NCBI GenBank assembly: GCA_903896775.1
Contig: CAITZE010000052.1
Location: forward strand, 1 to 27,608
Length of the DNA stretch: 27,608 nt
Direction: 5' to 3'
Origin: an uncultured bacterium
Lineage (GTDB): Bacteria > Pseudomonadota > Alphaproteobacteria > Rhodospirillales > Rhodospirillaceae
The translations under genes were made by a program, and so were the position numbers. Positions within the stretch are counted from its first letter, which is position 1. Each line of letters begins with the position of its first letter. Shown in pieces: positions 1 through 7,529 of this stretch. The notes beneath the pieces are model-generated. The model saw nothing but the letters and a program-made list of their open reading frames with translations, was not told the origin of the DNA and searched no databases.

Positions 1-1008
1 GGCGGGAATCTTCGCTTCGCCGTAAGACGGGTGCGGTCCGCGCGCATAAGGCAGCTCGTAAACACCGTCCATCTCGGGCGTGGTCAGTGGGATCGGCGGC
101 GGCGTAACCCACAATTCGCGGTCGCCATGTTTCTGTACGAGCGGGCGCGCATTGCCGGGATTGCTTTCCCGGTGCAGCACGCGGCTTGCGCGGGCGTAGG
201 ATTCTCTGTCGCTTTCCACCTGTTCGAAAGCGGGCAGGCGGATCACCGCCATGGGACCGGCGGCGCGCGCGCCTTCGTCACTGCTATCGAGATCGTCGGC
301 GTGAAGTTCGGTCCAACCTTCTGGCACCGCCGGTTTTAAGAGCGCCACACCGCGCACGTCATCAAGGTCGGTCGCTTTGGCGCCTTTGGCCATGCGGTGG
401 GTGACTTCGACAATCGCGCGCTCGGCATTTCCGTAAAGCAGGATGTCGGCTTTGGCATCGACCAGGATCGAGCGGCGGACTTTATCGGACCAGTAATCGT
501 AATGCGCGATGCGCCGCAGCGAACTCTCGATGCCGCCGAGAACAATCGGAACGTCTTTGAAAGCCTCGCGGCAGCGCTGCGCATAAACAATGACCGAGCG
601 GTCCGGGCGTTTGCCGCCTTCGCCGCCGGGCGTGTAGCTGTCGTTGTGGCGCAGACGTTTGTCGGCGGTGTAGCGGTTGACCATCGAATCCATGTTGCCG
701 CCGGTGACGCCAAAATAAAGATTGGGGCGTCCCAACGCTGCAAAGGCGTCGGCGCTTTGCCAATCCGGCTGCGCGATGATGCCGACGCGGAAACCTTGCG
801 CTTCGAGGAGGCGGCCGATGATCGCCATGCCAAAGCTCGGATGGTCCACATAGGCGTCGCCGGTCACCAAAATGACGTCGCAGGAATCCCAGCCCAACTC
901 GTCCATCTCGGCGCGCGACATAGGCAGGAACGGCGCAGTCCCCAAGCGCTCGGCCCAGTACTTGCGGTAGGAAAACAGCGGCTTAGGTGTGGTGGTGACG
1001 GCGTTCAT
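1..1008 (-). CDS. ygiQ: YgiQ family radical SAM protein (UPF0313), N-terminal part, truncated by window edge
   Basis: The minus frame is open from the ATG at 1008 to the first base of the window, giving 336 codons with no stop. The protein begins MNAVTTTPKPLFSYRKYW and continues with VILVTGDAYVDHPSFG, GRLLEAQGFRVGIIAQP and NLYFGVTGGNMDSMVN, which I recognise as the N-terminal domain of YgiQ/UPF0313 proteins (family length about 650-750 residues). The radical SAM cysteine cluster (CxxxCxxC) of this family lies further downstream, so it falls outside the window and cannot be checked. The biochemical role of the family is not established. A 104-base gap separates this start from the next minus-strand gene. 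The ATG follows no strong Shine-Dalgarno sequence, but the protein starts as family members do. The family call is firm; the function is open. Confidence 0.85.
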   Translation of the reverse strand, partial: MNAVTTTPKPLFSYRKYWAERLGTAPFLPMSRAEMDELGWDSCDVILVTGDAYVDHPSFGMAIIGRLLEAQGFRVGIIAQPDWQSADAFAALGRPNLYFGVTGGNMDSMVNRYTADKRLRHNDSYTPGGEGGKRPDRSVIVYAQRCREAFKDVPIVLGGIESSLRRIAHYDYWSDKVRRSILVDAKADILLYGNAERAIVEVTHRMAKGAKATDLDDVRGVALLKPAVPEGWTELHADDLDSSDEGARAAGPMAVIRLPAFEQVESDRESYARASRVLHRESNPGNARPLVQKHGDRELWVTPPPIPLTTPEMDGVYELPYARGPHPSYGEAKIPA

Positions 1009-1112
1009 GCGCGTCTATGTGATCCACAGCAGCGAGCCCGTCAATGGTGGTGCGACAGACTTATAGAAATAGGCATTTATATCAATGGGTTGATCGCTGG
1101 AATCAAGTCCGG

Positions 1113-1844
1113 CTATTCCCCCAAGATCTCGCCTAAAAACGCGCGCATGGCGGCCCAGGACTGCTCGTCGGCGCTTTTATTGTAGAGAATTCCCGGGGCG
1201 ATTGAGCCATCGGCCTTGTGATTGGTGAAGCCATGCACGGCACCGGGATAGTTGATCACGCGGGCGTCGGCGTTGGCTTTTTTCATCTCGTCCTCAAAAG
1301 CTTCTACTTGCTTAGGCGGGATCATGGGGTCGTCGGCACCGTTACACACCAAAATGCGCGCCTTCACCTCACCGGCGACGGCAGGCATTTGCGTCTCTAG
1401 GCCGCCGTGGAAACTCACCACACCGGCAACATCGGCGCCGTCACGGGCAAGCTCAAGTACCGTCATGCCGCCGAAACAAAAGCCGATGGCTCCAAGGCGG
1501 CTTGAATCCACCTGGGGCATGTCCGAGAGCGCTGTCAGTGCGGCGCGTATGCGCGCCCGCAGTTTCGGTGGATGCGCGCGCAGATCGCCGATCAAGGCCA
1601 TGGCTTCTTCGCGTTTCGTGACCTGACGCCGGTCGCCGAACATATCGGCGGCGAAGGCGACATAGCCGAGGCTGGCCAGCATTTTCGCGCGCTCGATGGC
1701 ATGCTCGCCGAGGCCCCAGGCCTCATGCACCACGAGAACGCCGGGGCGTCTGTCGGAGCGGCCGTCTTCATAAGCCGCGAAGCCGTTCAGATTGAGCGGT
1801 CCATCGCGATACAGAATGTCTTCGGTTTTGATGGTGGAGGCCAT
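1113..1844 (-). CDS. Dienelactone hydrolase family protein
   Basis: This is a 243-residue alpha/beta-hydrolase of the dienelactone hydrolase family, probably cytoplasmic since no signal peptide is visible. The nucleophile motif GFCFGG places the catalytic cysteine at residue 123. The acid is probably Asp172 in NGADDP and the histidine His204 in GAVHGF, giving the Cys-Asp-His triad of the family. The N-terminal VLVVHEAWGL matches the usual oxyanion-side strand. The length is normal. The ATG at 1844 is preceded by AGAGGTG at suitable spacing, which supports this start. The gene lies downstream of hemH on the same strand, separated by 81 bases, so it could be cotranscribed with it, but no functional link is apparent. 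Substrates of such enzymes vary widely and cannot be named from sequence. Confidence 0.88.
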   Translation of the reverse strand: MASTIKTEDILYRDGPLNLNGFAAYEDGRSDRRPGVLVVHEAWGLGEHAIERAKMLASLGYVAFAADMFGDRRQVTKREEAMALIGDLRAHPPKLRARIRAALTALSDMPQVDSSRLGAIGFCFGGMTVLELARDGADVAGVVSFHGGLETQMPAVAGEVKARILVCNGADDPMIPPKQVEAFEDEMKKANADARVINYPGAVHGFTNHKADGSIAPGILYNKSADEQSWAAMRAFLGEILGE

Positions 1845-1925
1845 GGATGCACCTCTGCTGTGAGCTTATGGAGCTAACGTACACGCGAGAAGAATGGCCC
1901 GGCCACCACCAAAATTTTCATCCGT

Positions 1926-2963
1926 TTAGGCAGCGTGCGGGCATTGTCCGAATTTGGCAGGACAAATCCGCACGCCTGTAGCCGAACAGGGCGTATGTTT
2001 ATTGCGCAGAAATTCCGTGAAGCCGGCCAAGGCTTTGATGAAGACGGTGTCGGTGCGCACAGCGGCGAGGCGCGAGAAATGCGGCACGCCAGAGGCTGCT
2101 GCGAGATCGCGCATAGTTTCATCCAATTCCACCAGTGTTTCCACATGCTCGGAAACAAAGGAAATTGGCACAATGATCAGCGGCACACGATCCGCGCCGG
2201 CGCGGCGGATTTCGCTTTCGACCGGCGGGCCCAACCATTTCACGGGTGTGACGCGGCTCTGATAGCAGATTTTCCAATCGAGATCGGCCAAGCCCATGCG
2301 GGCGACAATCGCTTCCGTCGATTGCGCGACTTGCCATTCGTAAGGATCGCCGCCGGCGATGGTTTTCTCCGGCAGGCCGTGGGCCGAAAACAATATGCGT
2401 GGGCGGCCGTGCGCTTTCGCCGCGTCGTGAGCGGCGCGCAATTTATCGGCAATCGGCGCAACCAGACCTTCCGCGGTAGGATAGCAGCACAACACTTCCA
2501 TCGGCGTTGTGAAGGACTGGCGTTTGGCTTCCTTCGCTAACACCGCGAGGGTAGTGCCGGTGGTAGTGGTCGAGAACTGCGGATAGAGCGGAAGCACAAC
2601 GACGCGGGTTGGATTGTAGGCTTTGAGATCCGCCACGACCTCTCGCGCCATCGGGTGCCAATAGCGCATCAAGATGAAAACGCGCGCGTCTTGCGCGTAA
2701 GGCTTCGCCGCTTCTTGGAGTGCCGCAGCCTGCGCTTCGGTTTCGGGCAACAGCACGGACTTTCCGCCCAGGCGTTCATAATAGCCGCGCGACTTTTTTG
2801 CCCGAAGGGTCGAGATGGTGGTCGCGAACAGCCAGCGTAATGGACTCGGCAGCGGAATGATGAAGGGATCGTTGAACAGATTGAACAGGAATGGCCGCAC
2901 GGCTTTCGGGCTGTCGGGCCCGCCGAGATTAAAGACCACGATCGCCAAACGGCTGTCGGTCAC
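1926..2963 (-). CDS. hemH: Ferrochelatase
   Basis: HemH inserts Fe2+ into protoporphyrin IX, the last step of protohaem synthesis. The GTG at 2963 is chosen as start because AAAGGAAA lies just upstream and the protein then opens with the family's strand and loop, LAIVVFNLGGPDSP. An upstream ATG at 3119 would run through the divergent promoter region and into hemA and is unlikely. The resulting 345 residues are normal for the family. The metal-site histidine is His195 in SAHGLPEKT and the conserved glutamate is Glu272 in FVSEHVETL. The tail beyond the core carries three cysteines (326, 334, 341), a position where some ferrochelatases hold ligands for a [2Fe-2S] cluster; the fourth ligand is not obvious. 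The gene is transcribed divergently from hemA, so the shared 140-base region could coordinate first and last steps. Confidence 0.95.
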   Translation of the reverse strand: MTDSRLAIVVFNLGGPDSPKAVRPFLFNLFNDPFIIPLPSPLRWLFATTISTLRAKKSRGYYERLGGKSVLLPETEAQAAALQEAAKPYAQDARVFILMRYWHPMAREVVADLKAYNPTRVVVLPLYPQFSTTTTGTTLAVLAKEAKRQSFTTPMEVLCCYPTAEGLVAPIADKLRAAHDAAKAHGRPRILFSAHGLPEKTIAGGDPYEWQVAQSTEAIVARMGLADLDWKICYQSRVTPVKWLGPPVESEIRRAGADRVPLIIVPISFVSEHVETLVELDETMRDLAAASGVPHFSRLAAVRTDTVFIKALAGFTEFLRNKHTPCSATGVRICPAKFGQCPHAA

Positions 2964-3054
2964 GGCATTTCCTTTTTCACATTCGTCTCGCGCGGATATG
3001 CCACAGGCTTGTGCAAGCCGGAAAGCCGCAAATTTGCTGTCGTGCATAAGTCCT

Positions 3055-3072
3055 GTGACATGGCCGTGACAT
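3055..3072. promoter_or_regulatory. Tandem GTGACAT repeat in the hemH/hemA divergent region (candidate operator)
   Basis: The heptamer GTGACAT occurs at 3055-3061 and again at 3066-3072, 11 bases apart and so on nearly the same helical face. It sits 32-49 bases before the hemA ATG, in the only intergenic space upstream of the whole hem operon and of divergent hemH. A perfect 10-base palindrome, TCCTTAAGGA, follows at 3073-3082. I cannot match either to a named regulator. The placement fits an operator, but a short repeat like this can occur by chance. Confidence 0.25.
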
Positions 3073-3103
3073 TCCTTAAGGACGGCTGTGTTATCGACCC
3101 GGC

Positions 3104-4402
3104 ATGAATCGATTCGCACTCATAGGCGCATCTTATAAGACCGCCGGCGTGGAGCGGCTGGGTCAGATCGCCCTGCCGAAGGACCAGATCGCCGCGCGCC
3201 TGCCGGCGTTGGCCGAGAAGATCGGAGCGCAGGAACTGGCCTATATCGGCACCTGTAACCGTGTCGAGTTCGTGCTGGCCGGCGATAGCCCACTGGCGGT
3301 GCAGTCCTGCCGCTACAAACTCGGTCAATTGCTGGCCCCCACACCGATGCCGGAAACCGAAACCAAGCGGATCTTTCGCGCCTGGACCGACGAGGGCGCG
3401 GTTGAACACCTGTTTTTGGTGGCGTCCGGTCTGGACTCGGCGCAAGCCGGCGAGCGCGAAATCTATGCCCAGGTGCGCGGCGCCTGGACCACGGCGCGCA
3501 ACGCCGGCACCTGCGGCCCGCAGCTCGACTATATTTTTGGGGAGGCCTTACGCGCCGCACAAGAAGTGCATCAACAAGCTGCGCGCCCCGGCAACGCAGA
3601 CTCCCTCGCTAACTACGCCGTCAAACGGGCGATTGAACATATCGCCGAGCGTGACAGCCGCATCGCCCTTGTCGGTGTTTCGCCAATGACGCGCCATTGC
3701 GTGCGGACCTTCGCCTCGCAAGGCCGCGCCATGGTGATCGTCAATCGCACGCTGGAATCCGCCGAAGAGTTCGCCACTGAAGTCAAAGCCCAGTCGCTGA
3801 GCCTGGAAGCTTTTAAAAGCGACCCCACCGGGTTCGATGTGATCATCACCGCTGTAGGCGGCGCCGAGCCGGTGCTGGATCGTGCGCTGTTGACGAAGCT
3901 CGCGGCGTCGGGCCGCAATCCGTTGCTGATCGATTTGGGCGTTCCGCCCAACGTCGATCCGGAAGGCGCCGATGCCGTAGGCCTACACCGCGTCGGTATG
4001 GACGAAGTCATCGCCGATGCGGCCTCAGGCAGGGCAGCGAAGTTGGGCCAGCTCGCGTCTGCGCGCGTTGTGATCGACGAACATTTGGAACGCCTGCGCA
4101 GCGAATACGCCATCCGCGAGGCCGCGCCGCTCTTGCAGCGCCTCACGACGCAATATCAACTCGCCGCTGTGGAAAGCCTGCGGCGTTTGCCACGTAACGG
4201 CAATGGCGACGACGAAGCTTTGCGTCAATGGGCCGAAGGTTTTGCCCGCCGTTTGGCCCATACGCCCATTAAAGGCTTGCGCGCGCTGGCTGCGGAAGCG
4301 GGACCAGAAGCCGTGCAAGCTTATCTCGCCGGCGTCGAAGATGCGCTGTCCAGCGACAATGACCGCGCGCCGAAGGAGACACCAAAGGAGAAACGCTCGT
4401 GA
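3104..4402 (+). CDS. hemA: Glutamyl-tRNA reductase
   Basis: This enzyme reduces the glutamate on glutamyl-tRNA(Glu) to glutamate-1-semialdehyde with NADPH, the committed step of the C5 route to haem. The protein has 432 residues. The N-terminal catalytic domain carries GTCNRVEF with the nucleophilic cysteine at 51, and AGEREIYAQVRGAW corresponds to the conserved GERQILGQV-type segment. A Rossmann-type NADPH domain follows (IALVGVSPMTRH near residues 187-198), then a helical dimerisation domain. It is not the ALA synthase that bears the same gene name in many Alphaproteobacteria. The ATG at 3104 has no well-placed Shine-Dalgarno sequence (AAGGA is about 21 bases upstream), so initiation may be weak. 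It is the first gene of the hem run and overlaps hemL by 4 bases. Confidence 0.95.
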   Translation: MNRFALIGASYKTAGVERLGQIALPKDQIAARLPALAEKIGAQELAYIGTCNRVEFVLAGDSPLAVQSCRYKLGQLLAPTPMPETETKRIFRAWTDEGAVEHLFLVASGLDSAQAGEREIYAQVRGAWTTARNAGTCGPQLDYIFGEALRAAQEVHQQAARPGNADSLANYAVKRAIEHIAERDSRIALVGVSPMTRHCVRTFASQGRAMVIVNRTLESAEEFATEVKAQSLSLEAFKSDPTGFDVIITAVGGAEPVLDRALLTKLAASGRNPLLIDLGVPPNVDPEGADAVGLHRVGMDEVIADAASGRAAKLGQLASARVVIDEHLERLRSEYAIREAAPLLQRLTTQYQLAAVESLRRLPRNGNGDDEALRQWAEGFARRLAHTPIKGLRALAAEAGPEAVQAYLAGVEDALSSDNDRAPKETPKEKRS

Positions 4403-5691
4403 CCAAAGATACCAACGCCGAACTTTTTGAACGCGCGCGGCGCGTCATTCCCGGCGGCGTCAATTCACCCGTGCGCGCTTTTCAGGCCGTCGGCGGCACA
4501 CCGCGATTCATGTCGCGCGGCGAAGGCGCTTTTGTGGTCGACGAGGAAGGTAACCGCTATCTCGACTTCATGAACTCCTGGGGCCCTTTGATCCTCGGTC
4601 ATTGCCATCCCGAAGTCATCGAAGTGATTCAGAACAAAGCTGCGTTGGGCACGACCTTTGGCGCACCTTGCCGCGCCGAAGTTGAATTGGCCGAAGCCGT
4701 GGTCGCGTCGTATCCCGGCTTGGAGCAGGTGCGTTTTGTGTCGTCTGGCTCCGAAGCCACCATGAGCGCGATCCGTCTCGCGCGCGGTGCGACAGGCCGC
4801 GATATCATCGTTAAATTCTCCGGCTGCTATCACGGCCATGCCGATCATCTGTTAGTTGCCGCGGGTTCGGGCCTCGTGACAGCGGGTCAGCCGTCGTCCG
4901 CCGGTGTTCCTAAAGCCTTCGCGGCACTTACGACTGTGCTGCCGCTGGATGATGAAGAAAAACTCAAGGCGTTGTTTGCCGCTGAAGGCAGCCGCATCGC
5001 CGCTGTCATTATCGAGCCGATTCCGGCCAACAACGGCCTGCTCTTGCAGCGGAAAGAGTTCCTCCTGACATTGCGCCGCCTGACGCGCGAAAGCGGCGCA
5101 CTGCTCATTTTCGACGAGGTGATTTCGGGTTTCCGCGTCGCTAAAGGCGGCGCTGCTGAGTACTACGGCATCACGCCGGATCTTGCGACTTTCGGCAAGA
5201 TCATCGGCGGCGGTCTGCCTGTCGGCGCCAACGGCGGCTCGGCGCACTTGATGCAGCATATCGCGCCAGCGGGTCCGGTTTATCAGGCCGGCACTTTGTC
5301 AGGAAATCCCGTGGCTATGGCGGCGGGCCTTGCGACCTTGCGTATTCTTGAGCGCGAAAAGGGCTGGACCCAGCTGGAAGAAAAAGGCGTGTTGCTGGAG
5401 AAAGAAGTCACGGCGGCTTTAACCGGCGTGGACTTGCCCTGGACCATGACGCGCGTGGGCTCGATCTTCTGGCTGTCGTTCCAGAAGGGCGCTGCACCGC
5501 GTTCTGCCGAAACCCTCGATCAGAATGCCGGCGCGCGTTTCAGCCCGCTTTTCCATGCGATGCTCGATCGTGGCGTTTACATCCCGCCCTCGGCTTTCGA
5601 AGTTCTGTTTCTGTCCCTCGCTCACACGCCCGCGGATATGGCAAAATTCGCCACGACCTTGCGCGATTCCATCACCGCGACGGCTGCCTGA
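4399..5691 (+). CDS. hemL: Glutamate-1-semialdehyde 2,1-aminomutase
   Basis: HemL is a PLP-dependent aminomutase that converts glutamate-1-semialdehyde to 5-aminolevulinate, completing the C5 pathway begun by HemA. The 430-residue protein has the normal family length and layout: RRVIPGGVNSPVRAF at residues 14-28, the SSGSEATM phosphate-binding region at 115-122, FDEVISGFR at 238-246, and the PLP lysine at 267 in TFGKIIGGGLP. The GTG start at 4399 overlaps the hemA stop (GTGA) and follows AAAGGAG, so translation is probably coupled. HemA and HemL hand over a reactive aldehyde, which makes equal synthesis sensible. A histidine kinase gene begins 9 bases downstream. Confidence 0.97.
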   Translation: MTKDTNAELFERARRVIPGGVNSPVRAFQAVGGTPRFMSRGEGAFVVDEEGNRYLDFMNSWGPLILGHCHPEVIEVIQNKAALGTTFGAPCRAEVELAEAVVASYPGLEQVRFVSSGSEATMSAIRLARGATGRDIIVKFSGCYHGHADHLLVAAGSGLVTAGQPSSAGVPKAFAALTTVLPLDDEEKLKALFAAEGSRIAAVIIEPIPANNGLLLQRKEFLLTLRRLTRESGALLIFDEVISGFRVAKGGAAEYYGITPDLATFGKIIGGGLPVGANGGSAHLMQHIAPAGPVYQAGTLSGNPVAMAAGLATLRILEREKGWTQLEEKGVLLEKEVTAALTGVDLPWTMTRVGSIFWLSFQKGAAPRSAETLDQNAGARFSPLFHAMLDRGVYIPPSAFEVLFLSLAHTPADMAKFATTLRDSITATAA

Positions 5692-5700
5692 TCTAAAAAC

Positions 5701-6795
5701 ATGACGCTCCGCCTTCACATTGATCCGACCCGGCTCCTGCATATGGCGATCATATTCTTGCAGGTGTTTTCGGTCGCCCAGGTGGTGTGGTGGTTCGTCG
5801 ATCAGCGCACCTATGCCGAGAGTCACGCCAATCAGATCCGCACGCTTTATAACTTCGACCTCGCCGCGGCAAACCGTATGGCGGCTTTGGGCGTAGGCGC
5901 TGAAGAGATCACCGGCATGTTCCCGCATACGCAGGTGGAGAGCGGTGCCGTCACGCTGCGGCCCGAAGCGCTCGATGCCCTGCAAGATGCGCAGTCGCGC
6001 CACATTACGCAATATGCCTGGGAAAGCGGTTTCTTCCTGTTGGTGCAGGCGCTGGCCATCGCGGTGTTGTGGCGCGGGCTTAGCAGCGAGAAGGAAATTC
6101 GGCGCAAGCAGGACAATTTCCTCGCTATGGTGTCGCACCAATTCAAGACGCCCATCGCCAGTCTCCAGCTGTCTCTGGAAACCATGGTGATGCGCCAAGT
6201 GTCGCCGGAGCGCTTTCAGCAACTCTCCACGCGTATGCTTGATGACCTGCGGCGTATGGAGAATATGGTCTCTAAAATCCTCGACAGCGCGCGGCTTGAT
6301 CGCGGCCGGGTCCAGTTGAGCAAGGATCGCCTTGTACTCGCCGAAGCGGTGCGCCATGTGGTCGCGACTTTGGAAGACATCGCGCGGCGCGAGAACGTGG
6401 TGTTCAATGTCGATATCCCCGTTGGTCTTGAAGTGCGCGCCGATCCGCTTGCTGTGGACGGTGTGCTACGCAATCTGATCGAGAATGCGATGTCGGCCAT
6501 GAAACCTAAGAGCGGTGGTACGGTAACCATTCGTGGGCGGAATACTGGCGGCGAAGCGGAGTTGCAAATCACCGACACCGGCATCGGCTTCGAGCCGGGC
6601 CAGGGACCGAAGCTGTTCGAAAAGTTCTTTCGTATCGATAATCACGGCGGCCGCGATGCCGCCGGAACCGGTTTAGGGCTATTCATTGTCCAGCGGTTCA
6701 TGCATTTCGAGGACGGCGATGTGAAGGCTCACAGTGACGGCGCCGGCAAAGGTGCCACCTTCACCGTGACCTGGCCCGCTGCACAGGAAAGTTGA
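5701..6795 (+). CDS. Membrane sensor histidine kinase within the haem operon
   Basis: A 364-residue two-component sensor kinase. Two membrane segments (about 13-33 and 109-126) flank a roughly 74-residue extracytoplasmic sensor loop with no domain I recognise. The cytoplasmic part shows a HisKA domain with phospho-acceptor His146 in AMVSHQFKTP, then a HATPase domain with NLIENAM (N box), TDTGIGF (G1) and GTGLGLFIV (G2). All key motifs look intact, so it should be active. There is no HAMP domain; the second helix runs almost directly into the dimerisation helix. The start is weakly supported because no clear ribosome site precedes the ATG. It lies between hemL and its response-regulator gene, 9 and 5 bases away, so it is almost surely cotranscribed with haem genes. 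The signal is unknown; haem, a porphyrin intermediate, iron or redox state are guesses from context. Confidence 0.92.
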   Translation: MTLRLHIDPTRLLHMAIIFLQVFSVAQVVWWFVDQRTYAESHANQIRTLYNFDLAAANRMAALGVGAEEITGMFPHTQVESGAVTLRPEALDALQDAQSRHITQYAWESGFFLLVQALAIAVLWRGLSSEKEIRRKQDNFLAMVSHQFKTPIASLQLSLETMVMRQVSPERFQQLSTRMLDDLRRMENMVSKILDSARLDRGRVQLSKDRLVLAEAVRHVVATLEDIARRENVVFNVDIPVGLEVRADPLAVDGVLRNLIENAMSAMKPKSGGTVTIRGRNTGGEAELQITDTGIGFEPGQGPKLFEKFFRIDNHGGRDAAGTGLGLFIVQRFMHFEDGDVKAHSDGAGKGATFTVTWPAAQES

Positions 6796-6800
6796 GTGCG

Positions 6801-7529
6801 ATGAGTGAGGTGAGCGCGAGCCGTATTCTGGTGGTGGAAGACGATCTCCACTTGGCCGAAGGCATGGCCGAGAATATGCGGGCCGAAGGTTACAGCGCCG
6901 ATACCGCCCATGACGGCCAGCGTGGCTTGGATATGGCGCTGGCGAGTGATTACGACCTCTTAGTGCTCGATGTCATGTTGCCGCATATGGACGGCTTCGA
7001 AGTTTGCCGTGCGTTGCGCGCAGGCGGCAAAAGCACGCCAGTCTTGTTTTTAACCGCGCGCGGCGATCCGCAAGACCGCGTGCGCGGCCTTGAAGCCGGT
7101 GGCGACGATTACCTCACGAAGCCGTTTCATCTGGATGAATTCCTGCTCCGTATCCGCGCGATCTTGCGCCGCTGGGAATGGTTCAAAAGTTCATTGGCGC
7201 GCCCCGCCACGGGCACGACGCTGGCCTTTGCCGGCAATGAAGCCAATTTCCGCACCTTCCAGGCCCACTCCTGGGACGGCACCACTCATGACCTGACCGA
7301 AAAAGAAGCTATGATCCTGAAGGTCTTGGCCGAGCATCCCGGCGAAGTCGTCACCCGCGACGACTTGCTGGAAAAGGTGTGGGGTTACGAGGTGTACCCG
7401 TCCACACGCACGGTCGATAATTTCATCCTGCGCCTGCGCAAGATTTTCGAACGCGAACCCCATAACCCACGGCACTTCCTGACCGTGCGCGGCGTGGGCT
7501 ATCGCTTCCAACCTGAAGGTGAACCGTGA
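6801..7529 (+). CDS. OmpR-family response regulator within the haem operon
   Basis: A 242-residue response regulator with an N-terminal receiver domain and a C-terminal winged-helix DNA-binding domain of the OmpR/PhoB type. The acidic pair is in VVEDD (residues 11-15), the phospho-acceptor is Asp57 in LLVLDVMLP, and the conserved lysine is Lys107 in LTKPFH. The effector domain shows DLTEKEAMILKVLAEHPGEV and ends in the typical TVRGVGYRF. I chose the ATG at 6801 because AGGAAAG lies about 9 bases upstream; a TTG at 6792 would sit too close to that site. It pairs with the kinase gene 5 bases upstream, and its stop overlaps the hemC start by 4 bases. Likely targets include its own operon promoter before hemA, but this is inference. 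Confidence 0.94.
   Translation: MSEVSASRILVVEDDLHLAEGMAENMRAEGYSADTAHDGQRGLDMALASDYDLLVLDVMLPHMDGFEVCRALRAGGKSTPVLFLTARGDPQDRVRGLEAGGDDYLTKPFHLDEFLLRIRAILRRWEWFKSSLARPATGTTLAFAGNEANFRTFQAHSWDGTTHDLTEKEAMILKVLAEHPGEVVTRDDLLEKVWGYEVYPSTRTVDNFILRLRKIFEREPHNPRHFLTVRGVGYRFQPEGEP

Noticed and set aside
397..1185. 262-codon open frame on the plus strand opposite ygiQ
   Set aside because: The minus frame gives a clear YgiQ N-terminal domain over the same bases.
1845..1925. Possible hemH terminator hairpin (TGGC/GCCA on the minus strand)
   Set aside because: The stem is only four or five bases with a very small loop and no real T-run.
2964..3119. N-terminal extension of ferrochelatase from an ATG at 3119
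   Set aside because: It would overlap the hemA start and cover the divergent promoter; the extra 52 residues do not resemble ferrochelatase, and the GTG at 2963 has a good ribosome site.
5419..6357. 312-codon open frame on the minus strand opposite hemL and the kinase
   Set aside because: It is the shadow of two firmly identified genes, is rich in His, Arg and Gly as GC-rich antisense frames are, and shows no domain.
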